Positions 43,469-52,729 of a stretch of 64,000 bases of DNA are shown piece after piece. The stretch is from DATJPR01 sp963843525. Lineage in GTDB: Bacteria > Bacteroidota > Ignavibacteria > UBA10030 > UBA6906. Both the position numbers and the translations under genes were made by a program. Within the stretch, counting starts at the first letter, position 1; every line of letters starts with the position of its first letter. Location: positions 682,001 through 746,000 of the forward strand of contig CAWJKM010000007.1 of NCBI GenBank assembly GCA_963843525.1, read 5' to 3'. Below the pieces are notes generated by a model, which ran no database searches, was not told the origin of the DNA, and saw only the letters and a program-made list of their open reading frames with translations.

Positions 43469-46321
43469 GTGCAAGGAGAATTCTCCGGATTGTTCGTCAA
43501 TGCGACATTATTCACGGTGGCTCTGGGGTCTATGGCATTTGCTCAGGCCCCGCCGGCGGACTTCTTGCTCAAGGCGACTGCCGGTGGACGTGCCCCCTGG
43601 TCTCAGTCGACCACGATCACCATTGACGGTCTCGGACACGCCACCGGCACGCGATATGCAACCGGGGGAGGCGGCCCCGTCATTGCCGAGACAACTTTCA
43701 CGATCAGTGGTGTCAGAGTCCAGCTACTTTGGAAAGCCATCCAGGACAGCAGCTTCTTCGGTCTTACCTCTCCGCCGCCTGATACCACAATCTCTGATGG
43801 TGTCTTCGCAAAAATCACTGTCACTGCGAATGGCGCCGCACACCAGGTCCTCGTCAGGAATACCGCCCAATCCGTGGTTCAGTCTCTCATTGACTCAGTG
43901 AATGCGGGCACTCCTCCGTCATTCCAGCTGATGTTTGAACCGCCCGTTCAATTGAACAACCTCCCCGGCGATCCGTGTGTTCCACTTCTCGGAGTGTTCC
44001 GGTCTGACCCGCGCTCACACACAAAGCCATTCGGGTTTCCACCATTGTCGATGCCCGCACAGTCGAAGGTGTCCTCGACGTTGTCGCTCTCGTCGATCGA
44101 ATCAGTTGTCATCCCGCACCCAGGCGCGGTGGTTGCGTACGACGTGCCGATCGAGGAGGCGGTGACGACGAAAATTGCAACGCTGAAAAGCAAGGGGCAG
44201 TTTTTCGGGGACGCGATTTCTCTTACGGTGGATAACCGGGTTCCGAAACCGTCTGACGCCATCACGATCACATTGTATCTGGAATTCTGGGGCCCCCTTG
44301 CATGGCAAGGAAACGTTGACCCGATCGTCAATGACATAGTATCAAAATGGTCAGGTTACACAACCAGTAGTGGCAAGGAAGTGCATGTCGATGTCGTCAC
44401 GCGGCTGAATCGAACGGCGACTGCTCCCCCGAACACCCCCGGGTATGACGACATATTTCTCCAAGAACCTGGGACCGTGCGAGGCTATGTCAATGCCTTG
44501 CCGGGCATGAACACCGGAACCGTAGGCGGAGTGTGGGAGGTTGCCGCGGACCGGGGAGTGTACGCACACGAGGCAGGACATCTTCTTGGCCTCCCAGACA
44601 GGTACGATGATTACAATAAGCAAGCCGACGGGAGTTGGGTCAATGCCAATACTGGAACGAAATATGCCAATGACGATCTCTTCGCGCCATACTATGCATC
44701 GAAGAATCCTGGGACCAGCGTCGCCGATGCGAAGGCCTACCTCCAGAAGACCGATTTGGTGGGGGTTGCGAAGGACGGAGCCGAGAACGACCTGATGGGG
44801 AACTACATAAAGCCTGTCAGTCAATCCGATATCGACCTGATTACCGCCAACCCGGGCATTCTTGTGAGGGTTCCGGAGGGAGTGGTGCTCGTGAACAAAT
44901 CGGGAGGGTCTCAGAATATTGTTGTCACGCACGCCGAAGACCTCTTCGTGAAGCCGGGGGAAAAGAGATCGCTGAATGGGATTTATGGTGCGTGCATCGA
45001 CGCTCACAAGTCCATTCCTGATAGTCTCGGGCTGTTTGACGTTGCCCCTTCCATTGGAGATTGGACGGGCATTCCTGCTGCCGGGGTTCTTGCGAAGTTG
45101 ATTCATTTCACCGATAGCGTCGGAATGTATTGCCCGCTCAATTTCCCAACGCAGGCTGCCATCTGGCGAATCACTGACAACAGTCTGCTCTTGTTCGACA
45201 ACGATGCGCAGACGTTGCTTGGACTTGCAGGGATCACGCTCGGCGATCAAGTTCTTGAATTTCCTCGTTTGACCACGCGATCTGTTGATGATTCTACCTG
45301 CTCGACGGTCGTTCCCGATGCGCTCCTCGCGGCCGACATCCAGCCACGATTTGTTGAAGGCAGCCAGGGAAATAGAGTCATATTCAATGCAACACTGTCT
45401 CAACCGGTGAATGCCGGGTTCTCGACCGAATTCTCGTGGACGGCGAAAAGTCCCGACACTACTGATTTCCCGATTTCCACAAGTGGTACGAGCGGGTCTC
45501 TGACACCCATTGCGAGCGGCATGTATGAGGTAGGACTAACTATTACCGCGACAGATTCCGCTTCGGTCAAGAGGACATTCAAGGCACCAGGGAAGGCCTA
45601 TGTCGTGGTGCCCGACAGTGTCACCGAGACATTTGAGCATGCTCATCTCTCGGACAAGTTCCCATGGCGGACGGAAGGCGATGTGCCGTGGAGCGTATCC
45701 AGTACGAATGCTCAAACGGGGAGTTTCTCGGCGCAAGCCGGGGCTGTAGCACCGCACCAGACCTCTGGCCTTGCGATCGATCTCGCTCTCCCCACGGACG
45801 GCGCGATCACCTTTTCCATACGGACCGCAACGGTCGAATTCTCGAACCAGTGTCAGTTCTTGATTGACAGTGTTTTCGTGAATGAGTTCTCTGGGGTGAC
45901 CGACTGGAATGTTTTCACGTATCCGCTCAAAGCGGGCATTCACACTTTGGAATGGATAAGCACGGGGAGCACGGCAGGCAAAGTGTGGCTGGATAACGTG
46001 TTCTTCCCTCCGCATTCATTAGTCACGTCCACGAAACACATTCCAGGGGTTCTTCCCGCGGCATTCGTCCTGTATCAGAACTATCCGAATCCGTTCAATC
46101 CAACAACAGTGATCAGTGGACAGTGGTCAGTGACCAGTGAAGTTCATCTGGTGGTCTATGATATGTTGGGGCGCAAGGTGGCAACCCTTGCCGACGGTAA
46201 ATTTGCCGCAGGCAAGTACTCCTTTACGTTTGATGGGAGCCGTTTGGCGAGTGGGGTTTACTATTATCGTCTCTCTGCCGGTGCCTTCGTTCAAACACGA
46301 GCTATGGTATTGATGAAATGA
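43469..46321 (+). CDS. secreted M6-like zinc metalloprotease with PKD-like and sorting domains
   Basis: 950 residues from a GTG after GAGGAAGG. Signal peptide to SMAFA-Q. The zinc site is H367, E368 and H371 in HEAGHLLGLPDRYDD, close to the HExGHxLGLPDxYD pattern of M6 (immune inhibitor A-like) peptidases, followed by a Met-containing stretch ENDLMGNY. Later parts are a PKD-like unit (FSWTAKSPD, GMYEVGLTITATDSA), a jelly-roll or MAM-like domain (TFEHAHLSDKFPWRTEGDVP) and the T9SS sorting domain (YQNYPNPFNPTTV to LMK). It should be released to the cell surface or medium and cleave proteins there. The next gene overlaps its stop by ATGA. Confidence 0.88.
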   Translation: MQGEFSGLFVNATLFTVALGSMAFAQAPPADFLLKATAGGRAPWSQSTTITIDGLGHATGTRYATGGGGPVIAETTFTISGVRVQLLWKAIQDSSFFGLTSPPPDTTISDGVFAKITVTANGAAHQVLVRNTAQSVVQSLIDSVNAGTPPSFQLMFEPPVQLNNLPGDPCVPLLGVFRSDPRSHTKPFGFPPLSMPAQSKVSSTLSLSSIESVVIPHPGAVVAYDVPIEEAVTTKIATLKSKGQFFGDAISLTVDNRVPKPSDAITITLYLEFWGPLAWQGNVDPIVNDIVSKWSGYTTSSGKEVHVDVVTRLNRTATAPPNTPGYDDIFLQEPGTVRGYVNALPGMNTGTVGGVWEVAADRGVYAHEAGHLLGLPDRYDDYNKQADGSWVNANTGTKYANDDLFAPYYASKNPGTSVADAKAYLQKTDLVGVAKDGAENDLMGNYIKPVSQSDIDLITANPGILVRVPEGVVLVNKSGGSQNIVVTHAEDLFVKPGEKRSLNGIYGACIDAHKSIPDSLGLFDVAPSIGDWTGIPAAGVLAKLIHFTDSVGMYCPLNFPTQAAIWRITDNSLLLFDNDAQTLLGLAGITLGDQVLEFPRLTTRSVDDSTCSTVVPDALLAADIQPRFVEGSQGNRVIFNATLSQPVNAGFSTEFSWTAKSPDTTDFPISTSGTSGSLTPIASGMYEVGLTITATDSASVKRTFKAPGKAYVVVPDSVTETFEHAHLSDKFPWRTEGDVPWSVSSTNAQTGSFSAQAGAVAPHQTSGLAIDLALPTDGAITFSIRTATVEFSNQCQFLIDSVFVNEFSGVTDWNVFTYPLKAGIHTLEWISTGSTAGKVWLDNVFFPPHSLVTSTKHIPGVLPAAFVLYQNYPNPFNPTTVISGQWSVTSEVHLVVYDMLGRKVATLADGKFAAGKYSFTFDGSRLASGVYYYRLSAGAFVQTRAMVLMK

Positions 46322-46353
46322 TCGACAAATACCCTTCAGATTGGACCAGAGCC

Positions 46354-47055
46354 ATGAAAGAGATCGTTGGATTAGTGCTTATCGGATGTGTGATGCTTTC
46401 GGGATGCACGGGCAATTCGAACCCTGTGGCGAACGGGACGGCCCCGGCAAAACAGACCGCCTGGTTGGGGATCGTGTTTGCTAATCCGATCAAGAACACA
46501 ATCAATGTCAACGCCGTGAAGACCGCGGGCATTATTGGTGCCATCAACATGGCGGCCACCGCGCCATGGCTTGCGGCATTCGACACCATAGCACCGGAGA
46601 CGTTTAAGAACACCGTGCAATGGACGCTGGTCACGGGCTCCCTCACCCAGACTCTCACGAAAGCACCAAGCGGGGACACGGCTGCTGCTTGTTTAGTGAT
46701 ATACAACGGAACAGATATGGGGGGGATGACGTACGACAATTATCCCGTGTACGCGACCTCCTATCGCAACGATGGAAAGTCCGGGTCGTGGACCCGTTAC
46801 CTCGGATACCAGTCGTTCACATTCGCGATTGACGCGAATGGCACGAAGACCGGTAATTGGCTGCCTGATGGGGCCGGAACCCGCACGAGTATCGCCGATT
46901 CAACGAATGGAAACGGTTCGCTCGTGACCTATATTCCTGGTCCGACAGCTCCTCAAGAGTCATATGTCGCTCATTGGCTCGCCGACGGGTCCGGCACATG
47001 GGCATCGTTCGGTTCAAACGGCATACAGACTGGATCGGGAATATGGGGGAAATAA
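46354..47055 (+). CDS. lipoprotein of unknown function
   Basis: 233 residues from the ATG at 46354, chosen because the lipoprotein signal MKEIVGLVLIGCVMLSGC begins there; a frame from 46318 overlaps the protease stop. Mature part is strand-rich with no Cys and many Asn, Gly and Thr (YDNYPVYATSYRNDGKSGSW, FAIDANGTKTGNWLPDGAGT). The ending WLADGSGTWASFGSNGIQTG looks like imperfect repeats. No family known to me. Confidence 0.8.
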   Translation: MKEIVGLVLIGCVMLSGCTGNSNPVANGTAPAKQTAWLGIVFANPIKNTINVNAVKTAGIIGAINMAATAPWLAAFDTIAPETFKNTVQWTLVTGSLTQTLTKAPSGDTAAACLVIYNGTDMGGMTYDNYPVYATSYRNDGKSGSWTRYLGYQSFTFAIDANGTKTGNWLPDGAGTRTSIADSTNGNGSLVTYIPGPTAPQESYVAHWLADGSGTWASFGSNGIQTGSGIWGK

Positions 47056-47216
47056 AACACACATCCATTGAAGTGAATGAACTACGGAACGATCTGTGGG
47101 TTCGCACATACGGGACACCGGTACAATGTGAGAAGCAGGGGAGCGAACGCCGCAAATACCAACATCCCGAACTTTATGGAATGCCGAATGAAATGGGGAT
47201 CAACTACCATCCGTAA
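47043..47216 (+). CDS. possible small protein overlapping the lipoprotein stop
   Basis: 57 codons beginning in the last bases of the lipoprotein gene, with protein-like composition (SIEVNELRNDLWVRTYG). No good ribosome-binding site, so translation would rely on coupling. Unrecognised. Confidence 0.25.
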   Translation: MGEIKHTSIEVNELRNDLWVRTYGTPVQCEKQGSERRKYQHPELYGMPNEMGINYHP

Positions 47217-47290
47217 ATGAATGCCGTGCGGGTAAGGCGTAGGGAGCTTCGCAACGGGGACAGAAGATCAAACAAGGAGATGACACAACG

Positions 47291-48679
47291 ATGAAAGTCT
47301 TTAGTGCATTGTCGATAGGATTGGTCCTTTTCGCCGCGGGTTGTAGCAAGAACGATAACCCGAGTGGACCGGGCGATTCGGGGGCTGTTGGGATCACCCG
47401 CATCTTTGTGAATCCTGCTAGCGGATCGGACGGCAATACTGGCACAGACACCGCTCCATTGAAAACCATTCGAAAAGCCCTTGCCCTTGCTCAGGCCGGA
47501 CAGCGTGTTGATCTCCAGGCGGGTACATACGATGCTGCCAGCGGTCAGACGTATCCTGACACGATCCCCGACGGTGTCGTCATTGAAGCGGTAAGCGCCG
47601 GTTTGGCGGTTCTCGTGGGCACGAACAATGTCGCATTTACCGGCTCCGGCAATGATACCACTCTCTATCTCTCCGTGCGAGGATTTCGGACGATCGTGCA
47701 GGCGGCGTCAGGTTTCCACGTGGTCAATGCAATGACCGTGGCCGACGTTGGTACTCTGTTCGATTTGTCGGGCAATGCCCAGGCGCTGGCTTCCGGATGC
47801 TCCCTGACCAAATCAGGCGTGGCGCAGTTAACGGACATCGCACACCTGACGGTGAATTCATCCACCGTTTCCGGACAGCCGCAATCGGATTTTGTGACTC
47901 TTCAGAAAGCGTCTTCGCTTGTGATGAACGGTACGACGATGAGCGATGCAAATACAACGGCCATAGACATCACCGACGTCTCCACTGTGACGTTGACCGC
48001 TTGTACGATCTCGAAGGTGAGCCTGCAGGGGGCCGGCGGGAGCGCTTCGATCAACATGTCGGGTTCATCTCACCTTACAATCCGGTCCACGACAGTCAGT
48101 GGTGCATATGGCCCCGTTGTTCTTATGCGGGATCCGGGGACTGCGGTCATTGCCCGTTCGAGCAATTTCGAGGGGAATGACACGGGCTCGGGATATCCTG
48201 AATTCTGGCAAGCCGGCGGCAGCCTCGACGTCGACACGTGTTACATCTCCGGCTCAGGTTCAGGGGCGAACTCGTTCGGATTCGCACTCCAGGGCGGGTC
48301 CCTTACACTCCGCAACTCGATCGTGCGATACATGTACGGAGAGGGGATCTCGGTCTCATCTGGGACATCGCTGTATATGAGGAACACGACAATCTCAAAC
48401 TGCCGATCGGGGATTTACTTGAACGCCACAAGTGGCTCGGTGGATCTTGGGACCTCGACGGACGCGGGCGGGAATACCATCAACAACTGTTCGCAATTTG
48501 GGATTCGGGTGGGTTTTGCAGCCGGTCAAGTTGCGTATGCCTATGGCAACACCTGGACGCCGAATGCGCAGGGGGCAAATGCAAACGGGCACTACGGACC
48601 CTTCCTTGCCGTCGGTCCGGTCAACCCGGCATCTCCTGCGAATTACTACATCGATTCCAACGCGAATATACAATTCTGA
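47291..48679 (+). CDS. right-handed beta-helix lipoprotein, first of a tandem pair
   Basis: 462 residues; AAGGAGATGACACAACG precedes the ATG. Lipoprotein signal ending FAAGC, then a Ser/Gly/Pro linker (SKNDNPSGPGDSG). The rest is a DUF1565-like parallel beta-helix: IFVNPASGSDGNTGTDTAPL, KTIRKALALAQAGQRVDLQA, then many rungs such as LTIRSTTVSGAYGP and LTLRNSIVRYMYGEGI. Such proteins bind or cleave polysaccharides, but no catalytic Asp cluster stands out. It is 462 residues, exactly like its neighbour. Confidence 0.88.
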   Translation: MKVFSALSIGLVLFAAGCSKNDNPSGPGDSGAVGITRIFVNPASGSDGNTGTDTAPLKTIRKALALAQAGQRVDLQAGTYDAASGQTYPDTIPDGVVIEAVSAGLAVLVGTNNVAFTGSGNDTTLYLSVRGFRTIVQAASGFHVVNAMTVADVGTLFDLSGNAQALASGCSLTKSGVAQLTDIAHLTVNSSTVSGQPQSDFVTLQKASSLVMNGTTMSDANTTAIDITDVSTVTLTACTISKVSLQGAGGSASINMSGSSHLTIRSTTVSGAYGPVVLMRDPGTAVIARSSNFEGNDTGSGYPEFWQAGGSLDVDTCYISGSGSGANSFGFALQGGSLTLRNSIVRYMYGEGISVSSGTSLYMRNTTISNCRSGIYLNATSGSVDLGTSTDAGGNTINNCSQFGIRVGFAAGQVAYAYGNTWTPNAQGANANGHYGPFLAVGPVNPASPANYYIDSNANIQF

Positions 48680-48702
48680 ACGTACCAGGAGAAGGAAGTG
48701 AA

Positions 48703-50091
48703 ATGGAAATGAAAATTGCATGGACTCTAATTCTGGGATTGGCACTCCTTGGCGCCGGCTGCAGCAAGAACGATAACCCCACCGGGCCAGGTGATCCGGG
48801 TACTCCGGTTCTCTTGAAGATTTACGTGAATCCTTCCAACGGTTCCGACGGCAATGCGGGCACAGAGAGTGCTCCGTTCAGAACGATCAGGAAGGCTCTT
48901 GGGGTCGCTCATTCCGGACAGAGGGTGGAGCTCCAGGCGGGGACGTATGACGCGGCCGCGGATCAGGCCTATCCGGACACGATCCCCAACGGCGTGACCG
49001 TTGAAGCTGTCAGCGCCGGCCTTGCAGTGCTCGTTGGTACCGGTCAGGTTGCTTTCGTCGCTTCCGGAAACGATACGATCCTCTACCTCTCGTTCCGCGG
49101 ATTTCAAACCATCTTCCAATCGGGTTCAGGAAATCATGTTGCGAAGTCGTTGATCGCCGTCGATGTCGGATACGCTTTCGATCTTTCAAGGAGCGCCCAG
49201 GCAGAGGCAACAGGATGCTCCCTGACCAATTCAGGGGCCGCATCGCTGACGGATATCGCCCAATTGAGTCTGAACACATCGACGATCAGCGGTCCCCCTC
49301 CCAACAACTTCTTTTTCCTTGTTCAGAAGGCGGCCACGCTGCAGATCGACGGAACGAAAATGAGCGATGGAAATAGCACGGCGCTCGCACTGACAGATGT
49401 TAGTGTGACGACGCTGTCTGGGTGTACGTTGTCAAAGATGAGCCGGCAAGGGTCATCGAGCAGCAGTGCCCTCGACATGTCCGTCTCTGCGCAGGTCACG
49501 CTCCGATCCACGACAATCAGTGGAGGGTATGGACCGGCGGTTTTCATGAGAGATGCCGGGACCGGTGTCTCGGCCAGGGTATGCAATTTCACCGGCAATG
49601 GGGGCGGAACCGGGTCTTCAGAGTTCCTGCAACAGGGCGGGGTGCTTGATATCGACAGTTGTTCCATCTCAGGTGCTGCAGTGTCCGGGTTCTACGTCTC
49701 GAACGCCTCACTCAATATCCGCAATTCGACAGTGCAGGGTATGGGCGGCGCCGGAATCAATGCGATCACCGGTTCGCGTCTGTACATGCGGAACACCTCC
49801 ATCTCCTCCTGCCAGTATGGGCTGCTCCTGACTGGATCGAGTGCTACTGCTGACCTGGGGACCTCCACCAGTATCGGCGGCAATACTATTGCGAACAACA
49901 CGCAATTCGGGATCATGATCAGCCATACGGGGGAGTTCTTCGCGTACACGTACGGCAACACCTGGATACCGAACATTCAGGGGGCAAATGCGAACGGACA
50001 CTATGGTTCCTTCCTTGCCGTCGGTCCAGTGCACGTGACGGCTCCGATGAATTACTACCTCGATTCGAATGTGAATTATATTCAATTCTGA
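48703..50091 (+). CDS. right-handed beta-helix lipoprotein, second of a tandem pair
   Basis: 462 residues from the ATG at 48703, with GGAGAAGGAAG upstream and a lipoprotein signal (MEMKIAWTLILGLALLGAGC); the frame open from 48238 is a shadow of the previous gene. It is a close paralogue of the preceding protein along its whole length (IYVNPSNGSDGNAGTESAPF, EAVSAGLAVLVGTGQ, GPVHVTAPMNYYLDSN at the end). The pair arose by duplication. A strong terminator follows at 50131, so both are probably one transcript. Confidence 0.9.
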   Translation: MEMKIAWTLILGLALLGAGCSKNDNPTGPGDPGTPVLLKIYVNPSNGSDGNAGTESAPFRTIRKALGVAHSGQRVELQAGTYDAAADQAYPDTIPNGVTVEAVSAGLAVLVGTGQVAFVASGNDTILYLSFRGFQTIFQSGSGNHVAKSLIAVDVGYAFDLSRSAQAEATGCSLTNSGAASLTDIAQLSLNTSTISGPPPNNFFFLVQKAATLQIDGTKMSDGNSTALALTDVSVTTLSGCTLSKMSRQGSSSSSALDMSVSAQVTLRSTTISGGYGPAVFMRDAGTGVSARVCNFTGNGGGTGSSEFLQQGGVLDIDSCSISGAAVSGFYVSNASLNIRNSTVQGMGGAGINAITGSRLYMRNTSISSCQYGLLLTGSSATADLGTSTSIGGNTIANNTQFGIMISHTGEFFAYTYGNTWIPNIQGANANGHYGSFLAVGPVHVTAPMNYYLDSNVNYIQF

Positions 50092-50130
50092 CATTCCATA
50101 CATTGTGGCGAATGCTTGCGGCGATCGCAG

Positions 50131-50170
50131 CAACAAAAGCTCGGACCTCTTCGAGCTTTTGTTGTTTCTA
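50131..50170 (+). terminator. intrinsic terminator after the beta-helix lipoproteins
   Basis: AACAAAAGCTCG (50132-50143) pairs with CGAGCTTTTGTT (50152-50163) around an 8-base loop, and T-rich sequence follows. It begins about 40 bases after the second lipoprotein stop. Confidence 0.85.
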
Positions 50171-50357
50171 CGCGTCCGTCGCACATTGTTCAAGCTCATC
50201 GTCATCAATTGACCGAAATCGATCCACTCTCGTCAGCAAAGTCCAGGCAGATTCTTTGATTCCCGGTCGCGTGTTTTCTATCTTGGGAAGCCTAATGATC
50301 GTCGGAAAGTGGACCTTGTCTCAGTCTTCTCCTCCACAGCGGACTCGCAGCACATTC

Positions 50358-50420
50358 GGGCGCGTAGCTCAGGGGTAGAGCATCTGCCTTTTAAGCCGGT
50401 CAAGTAAGAGCATTGCGCCC
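50358..50420 (+). pseudogene. tRNA-Lys-like sequence lacking the T arm
   Basis: GGGCGCG, TA, the D arm GCTC-AGGGGTA-GAGC and an anticodon loop CTTTTAA (anticodon UUU, Lys) match a normal tRNA-Lys. After that, the anticodon stem has one mismatch and about 14 bases replace the variable and T arms, yet TGCGCCC at 50414-50420 can still close a 7-bp acceptor stem with the 5' end. The total is 63 bases. It is probably a broken tRNA gene. A weak promoter (TTGATT, 17 bases, TATCTT) lies at 50256-50284. Confidence 0.6.
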
Positions 50421-51379
50421 CAATCGCATTTGCGAGCCGTAGAGTCGTTCGACCGTTTCAGCGTTCCTCCTGCCATTCTTTGCCAGGATATTTCTTCCCC
50501 CCGCAGTGTTGACTGCAAAAACGCCGAGGCCTGCATGCTTGAATGTGCAAAGGGCCTCGCCATGTCGTTGGCGTAGAAAGACAGATGTCTAAACATGTAG
50601 CAGTTCACCACGTCCGCTATTGCCACATTGTTCAGCTTAACAACACGCCAATGGACGCTCTTCGCATGCAATTGGAGCCTCAACGGAATCCACAGAGCAC
50701 TATCTTCCCTTATATCGAAAAGACTCATTCGACGAAGGGAAGAGGTGTTTGCCCGAAGAGCGCATCGTATCCCACTGATCGGACGGTGTTGAGCCGACCT
50801 CCCACAAACAATTGAAATGCATAGATTTAGGGCCATTCAGGCAGACCCATTTCTGGCAATTCTGTTTACCCGTCAGGAACCTTTTTTTCCCCCTTCCGTT
50901 CCCTACTCCATACACACTGAACCTCATTTCAGCTCCGCAATTCCTGGATGTCAGGGATTCGGCCATGAAATCAGCAAGCTCCTTGCTTTTTCCTCGCCCT
51001 TGGAATGGTCTGACTGCGATTCCATCTAAATCTGGCTTACGGGTCTCTGAGGTCTCTCGTTGTTGACGTCAAGGTTTACTAGAGTTAAGGGGGATGAGAT
51101 TTCGGGCCGAGAGACTGACGTCCGACGACCGATATTTGTTAGCATCTGACCTTGCTCGAGCGAACGTTGACTGTGCGGGGCTGCTCGTACTACCGCAAAA
51201 CAGTTCCAATCTCTCCAGTATGACGTCACACTACCTTGGTCACTTGTGTCGGCCTTCTGAAGTTGTGCCGGGGTAACTGATGATCTGTCGTCACTGTTGC
51301 TCACTTCTACGCCGGCTGGCAGATTTATGTAGTTATCCGGCAGGCCGGTTATGCACGATCTCCTTTGGAGCAGTCCACC

Positions 51380-52729
51380 ATGCGTGTTCCGACGACCGCA
51401 TTTCTACTAATCGCGTTTCTGATTTTCGACACTGCCCTGGCGCAGGTTCCTCCTTCTCAGCCTTCGAAAGCAAGGAAGAAAGGGACCGGGACATCGCTTA
51501 TCGAAACCAAAAACTCGACACAGCATAAAAAGGGTCAGAAGAGCGAAGTCAAAGATCCTGGCGTGGGGAAATCAGATCAACCGGTGTCTGGCGGAACTGA
51601 ATCGACCGGGCAACAAAGCCTGTTCACCTTGCATGCCGACCGGACCTCCGTTCAAATCGGTGAAGTGGTCAATTTCACGATCTTGCTTCAGGGGACATCG
51701 CTAAACGCATCTTCGACCTTCTTCATCGAATTCAGAGACGGGTCGCCGAGCCAGACCGTCCCGGTTTCTCAACCTCAGTTCACACACGTGTTCCAGTCCG
51801 AAGGGATGTACGCGGTTGTTGCGACACTCCATCCTCCGGTAGGCGTGGCCATGATTGCGGTCTACCGTCCACTCAGAGACTCGCTCGCTATAGGGGTCAC
51901 CCCGGTTCTTCTGGATGCCAAGCCGCTCATCGCGGAGGTCGGCCAGCAGGTGGCGTTCAGGGTGCTGTTCAAGGCGACCGGGCAGAACGTTCGATACCGA
52001 TTCTGGGATGACCAGAACCATCTCGTCGCCGATTGGCAATCCGACCCCGAATTTCTTTACACCGGAAAGTTGGAGGGGAGCGTCGCCCTGCATGCAGACG
52101 TCGAGTATCTCAACGACCAGAAATCTCCGATTGTAACGAGGACGGTCGACAGGTCTGTGACATTTACCCAGCCGGCAGGTTTCGTTGAGCTCGTTGCAAG
52201 ACCTGAAGAAGTGGACGCTGGAGGTACAGTAACGTTTGACGTGCACACGAACATCAATTTCCCGGGATTGCGCTACCACTTTACATTCGGGGACGAATCG
52301 TCGAAGGCTCCCACGCGCAAAGACCCTTCAACCTGGGGCGGCGAAAGCAGCATCACGCATGTATACAGATTGCCGGGAACGCATCTCGCCTCAGTTGAAG
52401 TCTCTTATGGGAAGAGGCTCTTGTCTTCCCCTTCGATTAAGATCGGGGTCCGCGGACAATCGGTTTCCGATCCGTGGCCGACGAGAATTACCTGGCTCGT
52501 GATCTCCTTGGCGATCCTCGGAGGGGGATATTTTGCCAGGAAGATGATCTTCCGTCCGCGGGCGCGTTTTGTCCTCGTTGCCGATGACCCATTGCACAAC
52601 GCAAAGACCTCCAAGGCGGTACGAATTGGCATCCAGATCATATTGAAGACTGAAGTAGAACAATCTGAAAGTTCATTTTCCCACAAAGACGCTAGCCTCG
52701 TGAAAGGCATACGGAGGAAGAATGTCTGA
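51380..52729 (+). CDS. membrane-anchored exported protein with PKD-like domains
   Basis: 449 residues from the ATG at 51380, with TGGAG upstream; a TTG at 51365 is less likely. Signal peptide (FLLIAFLIFDTALA-Q), a Lys/Ser-rich linker (residues 25-75), then three Ig/PKD-like units: residues about 78-165 (VQIGEVVNFTILLQG, FTHVFQSEGMYAVVATL), about 180-270 and about 275-355 (VDAGGTVTFDVHTN, THVYRLPGTHLASVEVSYG). A C-terminal membrane helix (WLVISLAILGGGYFARKMI) and a short basic cytoplasmic end follow. It would sit in the inner membrane with the domains outside. First gene of the TcA-like operon; the next gene starts 8 bases before its stop. Confidence 0.82.
   Translation: MRVPTTAFLLIAFLIFDTALAQVPPSQPSKARKKGTGTSLIETKNSTQHKKGQKSEVKDPGVGKSDQPVSGGTESTGQQSLFTLHADRTSVQIGEVVNFTILLQGTSLNASSTFFIEFRDGSPSQTVPVSQPQFTHVFQSEGMYAVVATLHPPVGVAMIAVYRPLRDSLAIGVTPVLLDAKPLIAEVGQQVAFRVLFKATGQNVRYRFWDDQNHLVADWQSDPEFLYTGKLEGSVALHADVEYLNDQKSPIVTRTVDRSVTFTQPAGFVELVARPEEVDAGGTVTFDVHTNINFPGLRYHFTFGDESSKAPTRKDPSTWGGESSITHVYRLPGTHLASVEVSYGKRLLSSPSIKIGVRGQSVSDPWPTRITWLVISLAILGGGYFARKMIFRPRARFVLVADDPLHNAKTSKAVRIGIQIILKTEVEQSESSFSHKDASLVKGIRRKNV

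Larger units (their letters stand above)
50092..51379. other. gene-poor 1.3-kb region between two accessory blocks
   Basis: Contains the terminator at 50131-50170 and a tRNA-Lys-like sequence at 50358-50420. The only long open frame (minus strand, 50369-50836) has no ribosome-binding site, overlaps the tRNA-like sequence and resembles nothing I know. From 50840 to 51379 I see no gene. The region precedes the TcA-like operon and may be the edge of an acquired segment. Confidence 0.5.

Noticed and set aside
50369..50836. 155-codon minus-strand frame in the gene-poor region
   Set aside because: No ribosome-binding site, no recognisable domain and overlap with the tRNA-like sequence. It might be a decayed gene but cannot be supported.
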